NCBI GenBank assembly: GCA_963792125.1
Contig: CAWBVA010000002.1
Span: forward strand, 124,001 to 188,000
Origin: Methanocella_A sp963792125
Lineage (GTDB): Archaea > Halobacteriota > Methanocellia > Methanocellales > Methanocellaceae
DNA: 64,000 bases
Direction: 5' to 3'
Below, piece by piece: positions 26,706 to 34,762 of this stretch. The position numbers and the translations under genes were made by a program. Within the stretch, counting starts at the first letter, position 1. Each line of letters starts with the position of its first letter. A model generated the notes under the pieces. The model searched no databases. It was given only the letters and a program-made list of their open reading frames with translations, and was not told where the DNA came from.

Positions 26706-27318
26706 GTGGAATCGAACCTTTCGAAGATACCCGTCAGCAGCATCGTTGGGCTCATTCATCATACATCTTCTTCTGCACGGCCCTGACTCTGTCAATAGTC
26801 AATTATCCGCCCGGGTTCTCTCCGCTCAAGAACTGGATGAGTGACCTGGGAAACCCCGTGCTGAACCCCGCAGGTTCCGCATACTTTAACGGGGCCTGCA
26901 TGATCACCGGATTGCTCCTCGTCGGATTCTACCTCGGGCTGAACCGCTGGCAGGGCATTGATGGACGCAGGACAAAAATACAAACAGTGGCACAGGCTTT
27001 CGGCGTCTTCTCGGGCATCTCCCTCGCGGGCGTGGGCGTGTTCAACGAGACATTCGACCCGCACCACTTCATTGTCTCGGTCCTGTTCTTCCTCTCCAGC
27101 ACTATCGCCATACTCCTGGTGACAGTCGCGTTGCGGTGGCAACCGGGCTTCAGCAGGACAACGGCATGCGCAGGGTACTTGACGGTGGCTGTCGGCATAT
27201 TTTTGCAGTGCAGAGACCTCTGATCGAATCGATCACCATCATCGAATGGATATCCGTCTTTTCCATGTTATTATGGGCGGCGTTGTTCGGGATTGACGCC
27301 TATCGGGTCATCGCGTAA
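26706..27318 (+). pseudogene. DUF998-family membrane protein, two frameshifts
   Basis: The protein has about six hydrophobic segments. SPLKNWMSDLGNPVLNPAGS is the diagnostic DUF998 start of loop 1, followed by YFNGACMITGLLLVGFYLGL. The first helix is split near 26765 and the end near 27192, where a T run appears one base short (ATATTTTTG); the tail ISVFSMLLWAALFGIDAYRV then continues in another frame. Two corrected bases would give about 200 residues. The role of DUF998 proteins is unknown. Confidence 0.7.
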
Positions 27319-27620
27319 ATACCTCGATCATAAAAGACAGGCATTTTCTTGCTGGAGCAAGGTGAATTTATCTTTGTCTATGCAATGCGCCCAGGTTATG
27401 ATCGCCAGGGGCGCCAGGACGATAGTGTAAATCGTAAGAATTCTATTTGTTCAAGCGCCTTCCTGCGCGCGTGCGCCGGTACCGGGTGGCGTGATACGTA
27501 TGTCGGTCTTTTGTCAGCCCGCATCTGACTGACCCTGTAATTGAACCTCGAAAAAACCTTTGCGCCCTTGCTGGCATGACAGGGGGCCCATTGCCTTAAC
27601 AAGATAATATTTCGTGTCGG
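27319..27620. other. Intergenic stretch without a supported gene
   Basis: Only low-quality frames are present. GC-rich, partly palindromic patches (GCGCGCGTGCGCCGG near 27463) occur. No promoter or known repeat is recognised. Confidence 0.35.
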
Positions 27621-28037
27621 TCAGGCTTTTCTCTTCGCAACGAACTCGTAATAGACGTATCCGCCGATGGCCGCGAGCAAGACTCCCGAGACGATGAGCA
27701 CCGGCGCACAGAACAGTGCGTAGATGCCTCCGCGGGCCAGCTCTCGCAGGGTGAATGGATCGTAATTAATATAATTTGAAAGGTAGATGACCAGCGTCAG
27801 ACCGACAGACGCAACAGCGGTACCGACCACGCCGGAAATGGCGCCGGCGATGCCGGAGGAGATCAGGGCGTCCGTCGCGTTCTTGATGTCGTCCCGCGCT
27901 ATAAGGACGGTGACAGCCCCGGCGATCAACATCAGGACAAAGCTAACCGGCAACAGGCACAGGAGCGCGGCCGTCATGCCGATCAGGATGCCGAAAACGA
28001 CGCCGGATACCAGTGCGCCGGTATATTTAGTGTACAT
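27621..28037 (-). CDS. Small polytopic membrane protein (138 aa)
   Basis: Four hydrophobic segments: GALVSGVVFGILIGMTAALL, then SFVLMLIAGAVTVLIA, ISSGIAGAISGVVGTAVASV, and ALFCAPVLIVSGVLLAAIGG. The loop RDDIKNATDALISSG is charged. The layout resembles DUF5518-type archaeal membrane proteins, though this is only a general likeness. Intact. It faces the DUF504 gene head to head, with ATTATATTATTGCCTG-like AT-rich sequence between them. Confidence 0.6.
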   Translation of the reverse strand: MYTKYTGALVSGVVFGILIGMTAALLCLLPVSFVLMLIAGAVTVLIARDDIKNATDALISSGIAGAISGVVGTAVASVGLTLVIYLSNYINYDPFTLRELARGGIYALFCAPVLIVSGVLLAAIGGYVYYEFVAKRKA

Positions 28038-28160
28038 AATTATCAGGCAATAATATGATGAGCAAGTATATGATACCTTCTCGCTTTTGAGGCCCGTTTA
28101 AGATCATATAACGGGCAAATTATGATAAGTCAGGATACATTGATCTGTAAGGAGTGAAAA

Positions 28161-28424
28161 ATGTACGTCAGCCCGAAGGACGTGTTAAACAAGCTCAAGT
28201 GGAAGGAAGGCGAGAGCCTTGCCGATGCCACGATCTACTACGTCAGCCGGGGCAGCCCGTCCGACTCAGCTTCGGTAAGCGGTCGTGAGATTAAAAACAT
28301 CGAGTCTTTCGGCTTTGAGCTCGAGTCAGGCTCCTATATCCCGTATCATCGCGTTTACAGGATCGATTATCGCGGCGAGACCATTTTTGATAAACAATGG
28401 TACCAGTATATTCTCAAGGAATAG
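28161..28424 (+). CDS. DUF504/UPF0248 (MJ1316-domain) protein
   Basis: An 87-residue protein with LNKLKWKEGESLADATIYYV, SRGSPSDSASVSGREIKNIE and YIPYHRVYRIDYRGETIFDK, the pattern of the archaeal MJ1316/UPF0248 family, thought to recognise RNA cyclic-phosphate ends or processing intermediates. AAGGAGTG sits right before the ATG. A 3' fragment of a paralogue is at 25747-25896. Confidence 0.8.
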   Translation: MYVSPKDVLNKLKWKEGESLADATIYYVSRGSPSDSASVSGREIKNIESFGFELESGSYIPYHRVYRIDYRGETIFDKQWYQYILKE

Positions 28425-28480
28425 CCGGGAACTGGTGCTCACCAGGCAATACCAGTCCCTTTTCAATCATAGCTGTCCGA

Positions 28481-28822
28481 TTAATACCTTTGACCTGGCG
28501 CGGCCCGTATTTCCTTGACCATGTCTTTGAGCTTCTGCGCAAGCTCCTTTCCTTTCCCGGCTTTCGGGGCCGCAGACTCCACGTAAGTCATATAGAGCGT
28601 GCCGATCTGCTCGGCGATATCTTTCTCCACGATTTTCTGATCAGGGCTGTAGGCCTGTATGCCCAGCTCATCGTTGCTGGCAAACCACACGATGCCCTTA
28701 TCGTGCCGTCGTTCCAGCGGGACTTCCAGCCGCTCTTTAAGCACCAGCACCCTGCCATCGGGCAGGGGGATCTCGTCATAGGTGAGCGGATGCACCATGT
28801 GTTTTCGTTCATCTTTGGCCAT
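28481..28822 (-). CDS. Hypothetical soluble protein (113 aa)
   Basis: Intact from ATG 28822 (an earlier in-frame start at 28861 adds AT-rich leader). Charged, with DEIPLPDGRVLVLKERLEVP and KGIVWFASNDELGIQAYSPD, then a helical tail. No known domain. It converges on the DUF504 gene. The frame has good codon use, so I think it is real. Confidence 0.6.
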   Translation of the reverse strand: MAKDERKHMVHPLTYDEIPLPDGRVLVLKERLEVPLERRHDKGIVWFASNDELGIQAYSPDQKIVEKDIAEQIGTLYMTYVESAAPKAGKGKELAQKLKDMVKEIRAAPGQRY

Positions 28823-28985
28823 TTTATTCACACTTCCATTATACATTATAACCAGTATCAATTAAACAATTTATGCACAGTAAGCGTATCTCTGGCTGAT
28901 GACTCAATATCATGGGTATATATACTTATATATCATAGTTATATTGATAATATAATTATTATTTTATCTAATAATATAAATTATT

Positions 28986-29001
28986 TAATAGAATTATATG
29001 T
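28986..29001 (+). promoter_or_regulatory. Shared 16-nt element upstream of the DUF1328 gene
   Basis: TAATAGAATTATATGT is identical to 26042-26057. Here it ends 10 bases before the ATG. The preceding 80 bases are almost pure A/T with TATATATC and TATAAATTATTTAA. Confidence 0.5.
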
Positions 29002-29011
29002 GAGTGATAGT

Positions 29012-29179
29012 ATGGACCTGATCTATCTTGCAGTAGTATTTATTATCCTGGCGTTCATCGCGTTTCTGCTTGGCGCCAGGGGAGTCGCGGGATTCAGCAT
29101 GAAAATAGCTAAGTGGCTCGTGATTATTTTCGTCATTCTGGCAGTGATCGCATTCCTGTTCGGCGGCAGGATATTCTAA
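29012..29179 (+). CDS. DUF1328/YtjA-like small membrane protein (55 aa)
   Basis: MDLIYLAVVFIILAFIAFLL is the first helix and SMKIAKWLVIIFVILAVIAF the second, joined by GARGVAGF, as in the YtjA/DUF1328 family (two helices with GAxGVA in the loop). Family members respond to osmotic or envelope stress in bacteria, though the function is unknown. A longer in-frame reading upstream to 28397 is not real. Confidence 0.8.
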   Translation: MDLIYLAVVFIILAFIAFLLGARGVAGFSMKIAKWLVIIFVILAVIAFLFGGRIF

Positions 29180-29305
29180 CCGGCTGTTATATGACGAAAA
29201 ACAGAATTTTTAAAAGCCGCCGGTGACATTTGTACTCCCGGCTAATTTGTACTATACGAACAGTAAATAAATAATTAAGGAAAGCTGTCCGCATGGCAGC
29301 TTTCC

Positions 29306-31120
29306 TTACCCGCTCCCCGAGAACCCGAATGTAGCCTTGTTAAGGTCGAGCGTACCCACCTTCCTGAAGTGCGACTCGACAAAGCCCTTATCCCAGAACT
29401 CGTTATCGTCACTGCCATAGCTGCTCCAGTACCGGCCGGTGACCTCCATGAAGGTCGGGCTGGAAATGTCGCCGGTGTACGAAGTCACCCTGCTGATCAG
29501 GTATTTGTCATCGCCGACAAACGAGGTGCCCGGGCTAAGCATCACGAGATAATACTCGTTGTAGGATAATTTCATGCCGTTATTGGTGACATATTGCGCT
29601 ACCTCCTGGGTGATCGCCAGGCGGAGAATATCATTGCTCTCGAAAGCGGTGCCGCCGGAATATGGCGGGGACGACGGCTTATTCGTAGGGGTCGGAGTCG
29701 GCTTAACTGTGGCTTTAGGTGTCGGCGTCGGAGTCGGAGAAGGCCCTTTTATCTTGACGCTACCCGACTTGATCGTATAGCCCCCGAAATCATAGTAAAT
29801 GTATAGAATGTCATTACCATTGGCCTGCACATCGACCCTTATTTTCTTCAGGCTCTGTCCGGAACCATAAGGTGTGACTGTGTAGTCTTTATCGTTGACG
29901 ACAACATGTGCGCCGTTCCTTATCTCAGGGCTTGAAGGCCACTCTCTGGTCGGGACATGGTCGATGTGGCCCTCGACAGTGTATACTCCCGGCTGCGTGG
30001 TAACGGCTGTAACGCTGTCTATCGTTACCGTATATCTGGGAAGGAATGCGTCAATGACAGCGGCATCTGCCCTTATCGCGGTCGGGATCAATACTTGCTG
30101 CTGCGAGTCCAGGACTTTCCAGTCCATGCCCAGCACAGGAGTCTTCCATAATCCGAGCCGGGACGAGATCTTCTGGGTCGCCATCAGCGTTTCCCTTCCA
30201 TCCACATTACGTTTATAATAGCCGGTAAATGCGGGATCGATATTCAGCACGGGCGAAGAATACAGCGCGTTATCGTTAGTCGTCGTAGTCTTGCCAGATA
30301 ATGGCAGCGTATCCTCCGAGAAGAAATTATCGTGAGTGAACCTGGCCAGGTCCGTGAACAATTTCTGCAGGCTCTGGCTGTTGTCCGTGTAAGTGCATGA
30401 GTAATCGATGGATTTTACAGGGTTCCGGTAAGCGTTGTCGTCCACCGAGTCGCCATACGTGAAGCGCTCATACAGGTCATAGCGCATGTGGCCGTCATTC
30501 CGGACATGCGCAGGTATGGTCATGTCCGCGAACACGTGCATGGTCTCCCCCACCGCCCTCCATGCGTTCCCGTAATTTTCGTTACCGGGGTCCGTGCTTT
30601 CGAGCGCTCTTGTGTAATAGGTCCTGGCCATCTGGAAACTATAGGGATTATCCGGTGCGCTGAACGCCCATGTGCCGGCTTCCATCTGCGGGTTTCCATA
30701 GGACATGATATTCCAGTCCACTATCTGGTCCGTCAGGTATCTCGGCTCCCGTTCAGGGTCGTAGAAATGCCTGAGCGCCATGGGCGCTTCCGGCTCATCC
30801 GCGGAGTAGCCCGCATCGATGATCCATTCCTGCACGGTCTTTTGCTTTTTGATCGATACAGTCCTGGCAGGATTTGTCTTTATAGCGGCATCGATGCCAT
30901 CCTCGATGTCCCAGGCCATACCGTTGCACGCCGACCCCGAAAGAGAGGCGGACGTAAGATATTGGTCCTTCGACATGATGTATTTCTCAAAATATTCGAT
31001 CGCGTGGGCATTAATGGCCTGATGTGCGTCCACGTTGTTGTAGGCGAACGCATTCTGCGGTATTACGAGCACGGCTATAACCAGCACTGCCACCGGTATC
31101 AGATACTGTCTATTTTCCAT
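29306..31120 (-). CDS. Secreted zinc-dependent phospholipase C-like protein
   Basis: A 604-residue exported protein. The signal peptide is YLIPVAVLVIAVLVIPQNAF-AYN. Residues 27-370 resemble the phospholipase C/P1 nuclease fold: the mature N-terminus with NNVDAHQAINAHAIEYFEKY, GETMHVFADMTIPAHVRNDG (His/Asp zinc ligands) and FTHDNFFSE. A beta region follows, then a Pro-Thr linker (SPTPTPTPKATVKPTPTP), then a final domain of about 110 residues. The substrate may be lipid or nucleotide. It begins 22 bases before the upstream lipoprotein gene ends, so the two overlap. Confidence 0.75.
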   Translation of the reverse strand: MENRQYLIPVAVLVIAVLVIPQNAFAYNNVDAHQAINAHAIEYFEKYIMSKDQYLTSASLSGSACNGMAWDIEDGIDAAIKTNPARTVSIKKQKTVQEWIIDAGYSADEPEAPMALRHFYDPEREPRYLTDQIVDWNIMSYGNPQMEAGTWAFSAPDNPYSFQMARTYYTRALESTDPGNENYGNAWRAVGETMHVFADMTIPAHVRNDGHMRYDLYERFTYGDSVDDNAYRNPVKSIDYSCTYTDNSQSLQKLFTDLARFTHDNFFSEDTLPLSGKTTTTNDNALYSSPVLNIDPAFTGYYKRNVDGRETLMATQKISSRLGLWKTPVLGMDWKVLDSQQQVLIPTAIRADAAVIDAFLPRYTVTIDSVTAVTTQPGVYTVEGHIDHVPTREWPSSPEIRNGAHVVVNDKDYTVTPYGSGQSLKKIRVDVQANGNDILYIYYDFGGYTIKSGSVKIKGPSPTPTPTPKATVKPTPTPTNKPSSPPYSGGTAFESNDILRLAITQEVAQYVTNNGMKLSYNEYYLVMLSPGTSFVGDDKYLISRVTSYTGDISSPTFMEVTGRYWSSYGSDDNEFWDKGFVESHFRKVGTLDLNKATFGFSGSG

Positions 31121-31557
31121 TCTCCGCCCTCCTTCGTGGTTGAAAAGTACAGCGATTCACCATTGATTTCTATCCCGTAAAGGATTTCATTCGAGTATTG
31201 TTTCACAATTCTCGCATTCCTCAATGCCCCGGCGAGCTTTTTCGCCCCGTCGGCCGACATCTCGCCTGAGATGTACCCGGTCTTTGTCTCTGTTGTAAGA
31301 CACTCGAGGAAAGCTGCCTTATCGGCTGAATCGAGCGAGTCTGCAGCCTTGCTAATGATAGCCGAGCTTTTTTGAATATCTTCTGCGGAAGGCCCCTGAT
31401 CGTTCTGGTAATAATTGCTATAAGTATTGCCTGAAGGCAGGTTATCACCACCCCCGGGGGTGGGAGTAGGAGTAAAGTCACAACAGGCACAGCAGCCGCT
31501 GACAGCCATGATAAGTGCCAGAATAAAGATCATAACAGCTTGTTTCGATAGATGCAT
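31099..31557 (-). CDS. Secreted lipoprotein (152 aa)
   Basis: The signal peptide ends in IMAVSGCCACC, a lipobox-like site, so the protein is likely anchored to the membrane by lipid and displayed outside. A short PTPTPGGGDN linker follows, then a helical domain (AIISKAADSLDSADKAAFLE) and a small beta end (ESLYFSTTKEGGEWKID). The family is not recognised. It overlaps the phospholipase-like gene by 22 bases, and both are exported, so they probably act together on the surface. Confidence 0.75.
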   Translation of the reverse strand: MHLSKQAVMIFILALIMAVSGCCACCDFTPTPTPGGGDNLPSGNTYSNYYQNDQGPSAEDIQKSSAIISKAADSLDSADKAAFLECLTTETKTGYISGEMSADGAKKLAGALRNARIVKQYSNEILYGIEINGESLYFSTTKEGGEWKIDSI

Positions 31558-31884
31558 ATGCTCATAGCTCCGAGGTTTTTAGTGTATAATCGAGCGGGAT
31601 TCTTTTTTGGCATGCGATAGAAATCTATACATAATTTATCATTTTTTTATTGTTAAATCGATATACCAGGCTTTTATGGTAATATGGGTTATTTGAAATA
31701 ATACACTATAGTTTTATTGTTAGCATTATGAAAGCGGTTTTATTATCCGGCCATGTGACGTCGTTTCGCCGCCGGCTGTGTGATATACCCCCACCTCGCA
31801 ACGCAATACTTGCCCATGGCGGGCGACATCTGCCCCACCCGGGCATTGCTCCGTATCCTGGCCCTTGACGATGCGCCATATTAT
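31558..31884. other. Intergenic stretch upstream of the lipoprotein operon
   Basis: AT-rich sequence at 31610-31730 (TAATTTATCATTTTTTTATT and others) gives possible promoters on either strand. A 71-codon minus-strand frame (31726-31941) is not supported. Nothing else was seen. Confidence 0.35.
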
Positions 31885-31917
31885 AAATGGTCTGTTACGC
31901 CATAATGGGAAATAGTC
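31885..31917. repeat. GTTACGCCATAATG repeat, copy 1
   Basis: AAATGGTCTGTTACGCCATA then ATGGGAAATAGTC agrees in 28 of 33 positions with 63961-63993, in the same orientation. The shorter core GTTACGCCA also occurs at 42140 and, inverted, at 48223. It probably marks an end of a mobile element. Confidence 0.6.
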
Positions 31918-32007
31918 TGATTTGACGACCTCAATGCACACTGATTTTCATGGCTATGAAGAGAAAAATCTGCAAAAACCCGGGACTCTGGCGTTCTCCC
32001 CAAAAGC

Positions 32008-32080
32008 ATGCCAGGCCCACTGCGATTCGAATGCAGGGCCTCACGATTATCAGCCGAGTGCTTTTCGCTGCCTTTTCGAG
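32008..32080 (-). repeat. tRNA-like repeat, copy B
   Basis: On the minus strand the unit contains GGCTGATAATCG (like a tRNA-Ile anticodon loop, GAT), AGGCC, and CTGCA-TTCGAAT-CGCAG (T arm with one mismatch), then TGGGCCTGGCAT. The acceptor ends pair only partly (AGGCC/GGCCT). It is best seen as a degenerate tRNA-derived repeat. It adjoins the TBP fragment on the right. Confidence 0.55.
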
Positions 32081-32239
32081 CAGTTCCCCGGCCTGGTGTA
32101 CAGGATCGATAAGCCGAAGGTCGTCGTGCTGTTATTCGGCAGCGGCAAGCTGGTCGTCACCGGCGGCAAGAAGCCGAAGGACGCCGAAGATGCTGTTGAA
32201 CGGATCGTTCGCGAACTGGAAGGCCTGGCTTTAATATAA
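32078..32239 (+). pseudogene. C-terminal fragment of TATA-binding protein
   Basis: The frame reads EQFPGLVYRIDKPKVVVLLF, then GSGKLVVTGGKKPKDAEDAV and ERIVRELEGLALI. This is the end of archaeal TBP (second stirrup, GSGKLVVTG). The first 130 or so residues are absent, and the sequence before EQFPG is the tRNA-like repeat. An open frame does extend upstream to 31922, but it reads through the repeat. A full TBP must be elsewhere in the genome. Confidence 0.85.
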
Positions 32240-32378
32240 GCCAGCCTCGACTATTTTTTCTAACATGCGGTCCCCGACAAATTATTTATCGCAACATATC
32301 TATCCTATAAGTTAAAAATCTTATACCAATCCGCGAGATAGATAGAATATCGAGAAATAGACGGGCAGAGTGAAGTAA

Positions 32379-33200
32379 ATGGTTTATGCACATGCAATAA
32401 CAGAAACTTCGAAATCCGCCCTGCTTGAGCTTGGAATAGCGCTAAATAAATACCATGATGATATCATTCTCTCCGGAGGGTGGGCACCGTACTTTATCAC
32501 GAAAGGTTATTTTAACCACTGCGGTAGCCAGGATATTGACCTGGTACTTAAGACCGAGATAATGCTTAAGTATGCAACTATTCGTGAAATCCTCGAAGGG
32601 CTTGGTTATATTCCCGTAGCGTATCGTCCCTTCCAGTTCACAAGGAAAATTAAATCACACATAGACGGGAGCGAATGTGATATACGCCTGGATTTATTGT
32701 GCGAAAAGGAAGGAACTGAAAACATTGATATTATCAGCGGATGTCACGACGTTCAACAAGACCTTACAGCCTGTGTTTTTGACGGACTAAGCCTCGCTTT
32801 TGATTTTAACTTCGAGCAGGAAATAGAAACAGTATTACCTGATAATAGAGGCGTAGCAAAGACCACGATAAAAGTCATTGATTTAGTGGGCTCACTCGCA
32901 TTAAAAGGAAAAGCGTTTGTTGAAAGGTACAATATGAAGGACGCTTATGATATCTTCGCGTTAACACATTATAATGGCGGACCTGTGCCTGCATCTGAAT
33001 ATTTCAAGAGAACGGTTTCCGCAAAAGCATTATCCGGAACAAAACAAAGATTACTTGATCAATCAATTTTAAACATAGAGGCAGGATTCAAAGACAAAAA
33101 CCAGAGAGGGCCGTTCGAAGTCGAATCATTTTCAGAGCAGAAATATAATCGAGATATAGTCGCTGCACAGGTGTATCAATTCTTAACTAAAATACGTTAA
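32379..33200 (+). CDS. AbiEii-like nucleotidyltransferase (toxin candidate)
   Basis: An intact 273-residue protein of the DNA polymerase beta-like nucleotidyltransferase superfamily. IILSGGWAPYFITKG gives the GG motif, SQDIDLVLKT the DxD metal-binding Asp pair, and ECDIRLDLLCEKEG the third Asp. The helical second half includes LVGSLALKGKAFVERYNMKD followed by AYDIFALTHY, as in AbiEii/COG1708-like toxins that modify tRNA or protein. It faces an AbiEi-like gene tail to tail across 29 bases. It is AT-richer than its left neighbours. Confidence 0.75.
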   Translation: MVYAHAITETSKSALLELGIALNKYHDDIILSGGWAPYFITKGYFNHCGSQDIDLVLKTEIMLKYATIREILEGLGYIPVAYRPFQFTRKIKSHIDGSECDIRLDLLCEKEGTENIDIISGCHDVQQDLTACVFDGLSLAFDFNFEQEIETVLPDNRGVAKTTIKVIDLVGSLALKGKAFVERYNMKDAYDIFALTHYNGGPVPASEYFKRTVSAKALSGTKQRLLDQSILNIEAGFKDKNQRGPFEVESFSEQKYNRDIVAAQVYQFLTKIR

Positions 33201-33229
33201 AATACAAATCATTCAGGGTACTTATCCGA

Positions 33230-33897
33230 TTATTGCATATTTCCTTGTTTCCAGTTCTTCTCAATCAGTTTATATACTTCATTTGCCGCTTCTTCTCCGC
33301 GAGCAGGGTAATTAAGTAAATCCATGTAGAGCTGGATATTTGAGACCACATTAATTCCGTTAACTTCCCTTAATCCATAAAAAACTCCGTTGCTTTTAGC
33401 AATGGCAAATTTCACATTTCCATTACCCTCGACCGGCATAAGATTAAGCTTATCCGCTAACTTCCTGGCGTCATCTTCCCTTTTAACATAAATATGAATA
33501 TTGGTTGGCCTGACAAACGGTGCAACCAGCATAGCACCGGCCAGTCCGGTAATCGCATACTCGGGAGTTCGTAATCCTTTAAGCTTCTCTAAAAATTTTG
33601 AAATATCCTCTTCCTGAGTATAGTATTCAATGAATTTTGTATTTGACAAGAAATTATTGACCTTCGCTAATCGTTCAAGCAATTCGGACGGAGCCATGAG
33701 CTTAAGCTCAGAACGATTCGATTCACGTAAAGCCATTCGCTCATTAATTAATGCTTTTGATACTTTGAATGCTTCTCCTAAGGATACGGAGGATTCGCTG
33801 GCCAATTTACGTAAATTCAAATTCTAGGATAGCGTACTAATAGAACCCTGTCGACATCTACAGCTTTCCCGAAGTATAAATTGGTCACGGCATACAT
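33230..33897 (-). CDS. AbiEi-like antitoxin/repressor, one frameshift
   Basis: The longest frame starts with NLRKLASESSVSLGEAFKVS, the middle of a winged helix. The missing first part lies just upstream in another frame (MYAVTNLYFGKAVDVDRVLL, VRYPRI), so one base is missing near 33826 and the true start is ATG 33897, giving about 220 residues. The C-terminal domain YAITGLAGAMLVAPFVRPTN, VVSNIQLYMDLLNYPARGEE matches AbiEi-type antitoxins. Members bind inverted repeats in their own promoter, and two perfect ones sit directly upstream. Partner: the convergent nucleotidyltransferase. Confidence 0.75.
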
Positions 33898-33900
33898 TTA

Positions 33901-33987
33901 TGTTCACTCTTATTTATATATGTTCACTTTTTGTGAACATAACTACTTTGTTCACTCTCATTTATATATGTTCACAAAAAGTGAACA
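33901..33987. promoter_or_regulatory. Operator array: two palindromes and two half-sites over TATA boxes
   Basis: TGTTCACTTTTTGTGAACA (33921-33939) and TGTTCACAAAAAGTGAACA (33969-33987) are perfect inverted repeats. Half-sites TGTTCACT occur at 33901 and 33949. Each palindrome is preceded by TTTATATATG, a TATA box on either strand. The whole 50-bp unit (half-site, TATA, palindrome) is duplicated in tandem. This is a textbook autoregulatory operator for the AbiEi-like gene that begins at 33897. Confidence 0.8.
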
Positions 33988-33998
33988 TACATATTTCA

Positions 33999-34314
33999 CT
34001 TTAGACTTCTCGATAGCTGAAGGTTCACGGGAACAGGTTGAACCATTTGTATAAAAACAGGAACGACTGCGAAGTCACCAACGCCCTTTTAAAAGAGCAC
34101 CTCCACCTGGAAGACAAAAAACAAAAGAAATACTAATAAACAGGGTGAAAGCAGGACTGACAATACTGGCAAGACAAATCCAGGTGCCCCACCAGCTTAG
34201 ACATGAAGCAGACCCACGGACAACTATATTGAAATAATTATGCAACAGTCCCAATTTATTTTAACATATATTTTTACAGATGCGTGCGGAATTCACTTTC
34301 GAGTTGATCCTTTG
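33999..34314. other. Stretch with small coding remnants only
   Basis: Short plus-strand readings such as NDCEVTNALLKEHLHLEDKK (ending 34136) and VKAGLTILARQIQVPHQLRH (34144-34239) look protein-like but lack context. They may be relics of a second small toxin-antitoxin operon once driven by the operator array. No intact gene is present. Confidence 0.35.
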
Positions 34315-34695
34315 TCAACAATAAGTCAGTGAGTTTATACTATCCATGATTTCGTTTATCCCGGCGGGCTTATTCAAAAATGCACTTGCACCTGCCTTTA
34401 AAGTATCCAGCCTGACGCTGTCGTCAGCGCTAATAAAGATAATTTTCGTACCAGGTGCCATTTGTAATATCTCTTTCATTAGCTCAATGCCATTCATGCC
34501 AGGCATACGATAGTCAATGATTAATATCAATGGCTTAGGGTTCGCTTTCCTGAACATCTCAAGCGCAGCGAACCCGTCATATGCGAAAAAAGAGACTGGT
34601 ATCTTCCGATAGCTAAAGAGTTGCTGATAGATCATCACCAATTGCGGGTCATCGTCAACAATGGCCACGCTTAAATTAGCATGGTTATCCGACAT
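34315..34695 (-). CDS. Stand-alone response regulator receiver protein
   Basis: A 126-residue CheY-like domain without an output domain. VAIVDDDPQLVM has the acidic pair, LILIIDYRMPGMNGIEL the phospho-acceptor Asp, IIFISADDS the conserved Ser/Thr, and FLNKPAGINEIM the Lys. It accepts phosphate from a histidine kinase. No kinase is directly adjacent; the nearest are at 40-48 kb, where a close paralogue (42424-42798) forms an operon with a kinase. Confidence 0.9.
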   Translation of the reverse strand: MSDNHANLSVAIVDDDPQLVMIYQQLFSYRKIPVSFFAYDGFAALEMFRKANPKPLILIIDYRMPGMNGIELMKEILQMAPGTKIIFISADDSVRLDTLKAGASAFLNKPAGINEIMDSINSLTYC

Positions 34696-34762
34696 TCTTC
34701 AGCTACCTCCCGGCATCGGCGACGAATCCCGGCCGACCATCCGGTAAAAAACCGACGAATCA

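Noticed and set aside
28397..29011. A 260-residue plus-strand frame ending with the DUF1328 protein
   Set aside because: The first 205 codons overlap the antisense of a real minus-strand gene and an AT-only promoter. Only the last 55 residues are a known protein.
30488..31180. A 230-residue plus-strand frame
   Set aside because: It is antisense to the secreted phospholipase-like protein, which has a signal peptide, domain motifs and a linker.
31726..31941. A 71-residue minus-strand frame
   Set aside because: It crosses the GTTACGCCA repeat and has no protein-like features.
31922..32077. An N-terminal extension of the TBP fragment
   Set aside because: The frame is open, but the sequence is the tRNA-like repeat and has no likeness to TBP.
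32008..32080. A functional tRNA-Ile
   Set aside because: The acceptor stem pairs only partly, the anticodon stem has a mismatch, and the D arm is made of TBP-fragment sequence.
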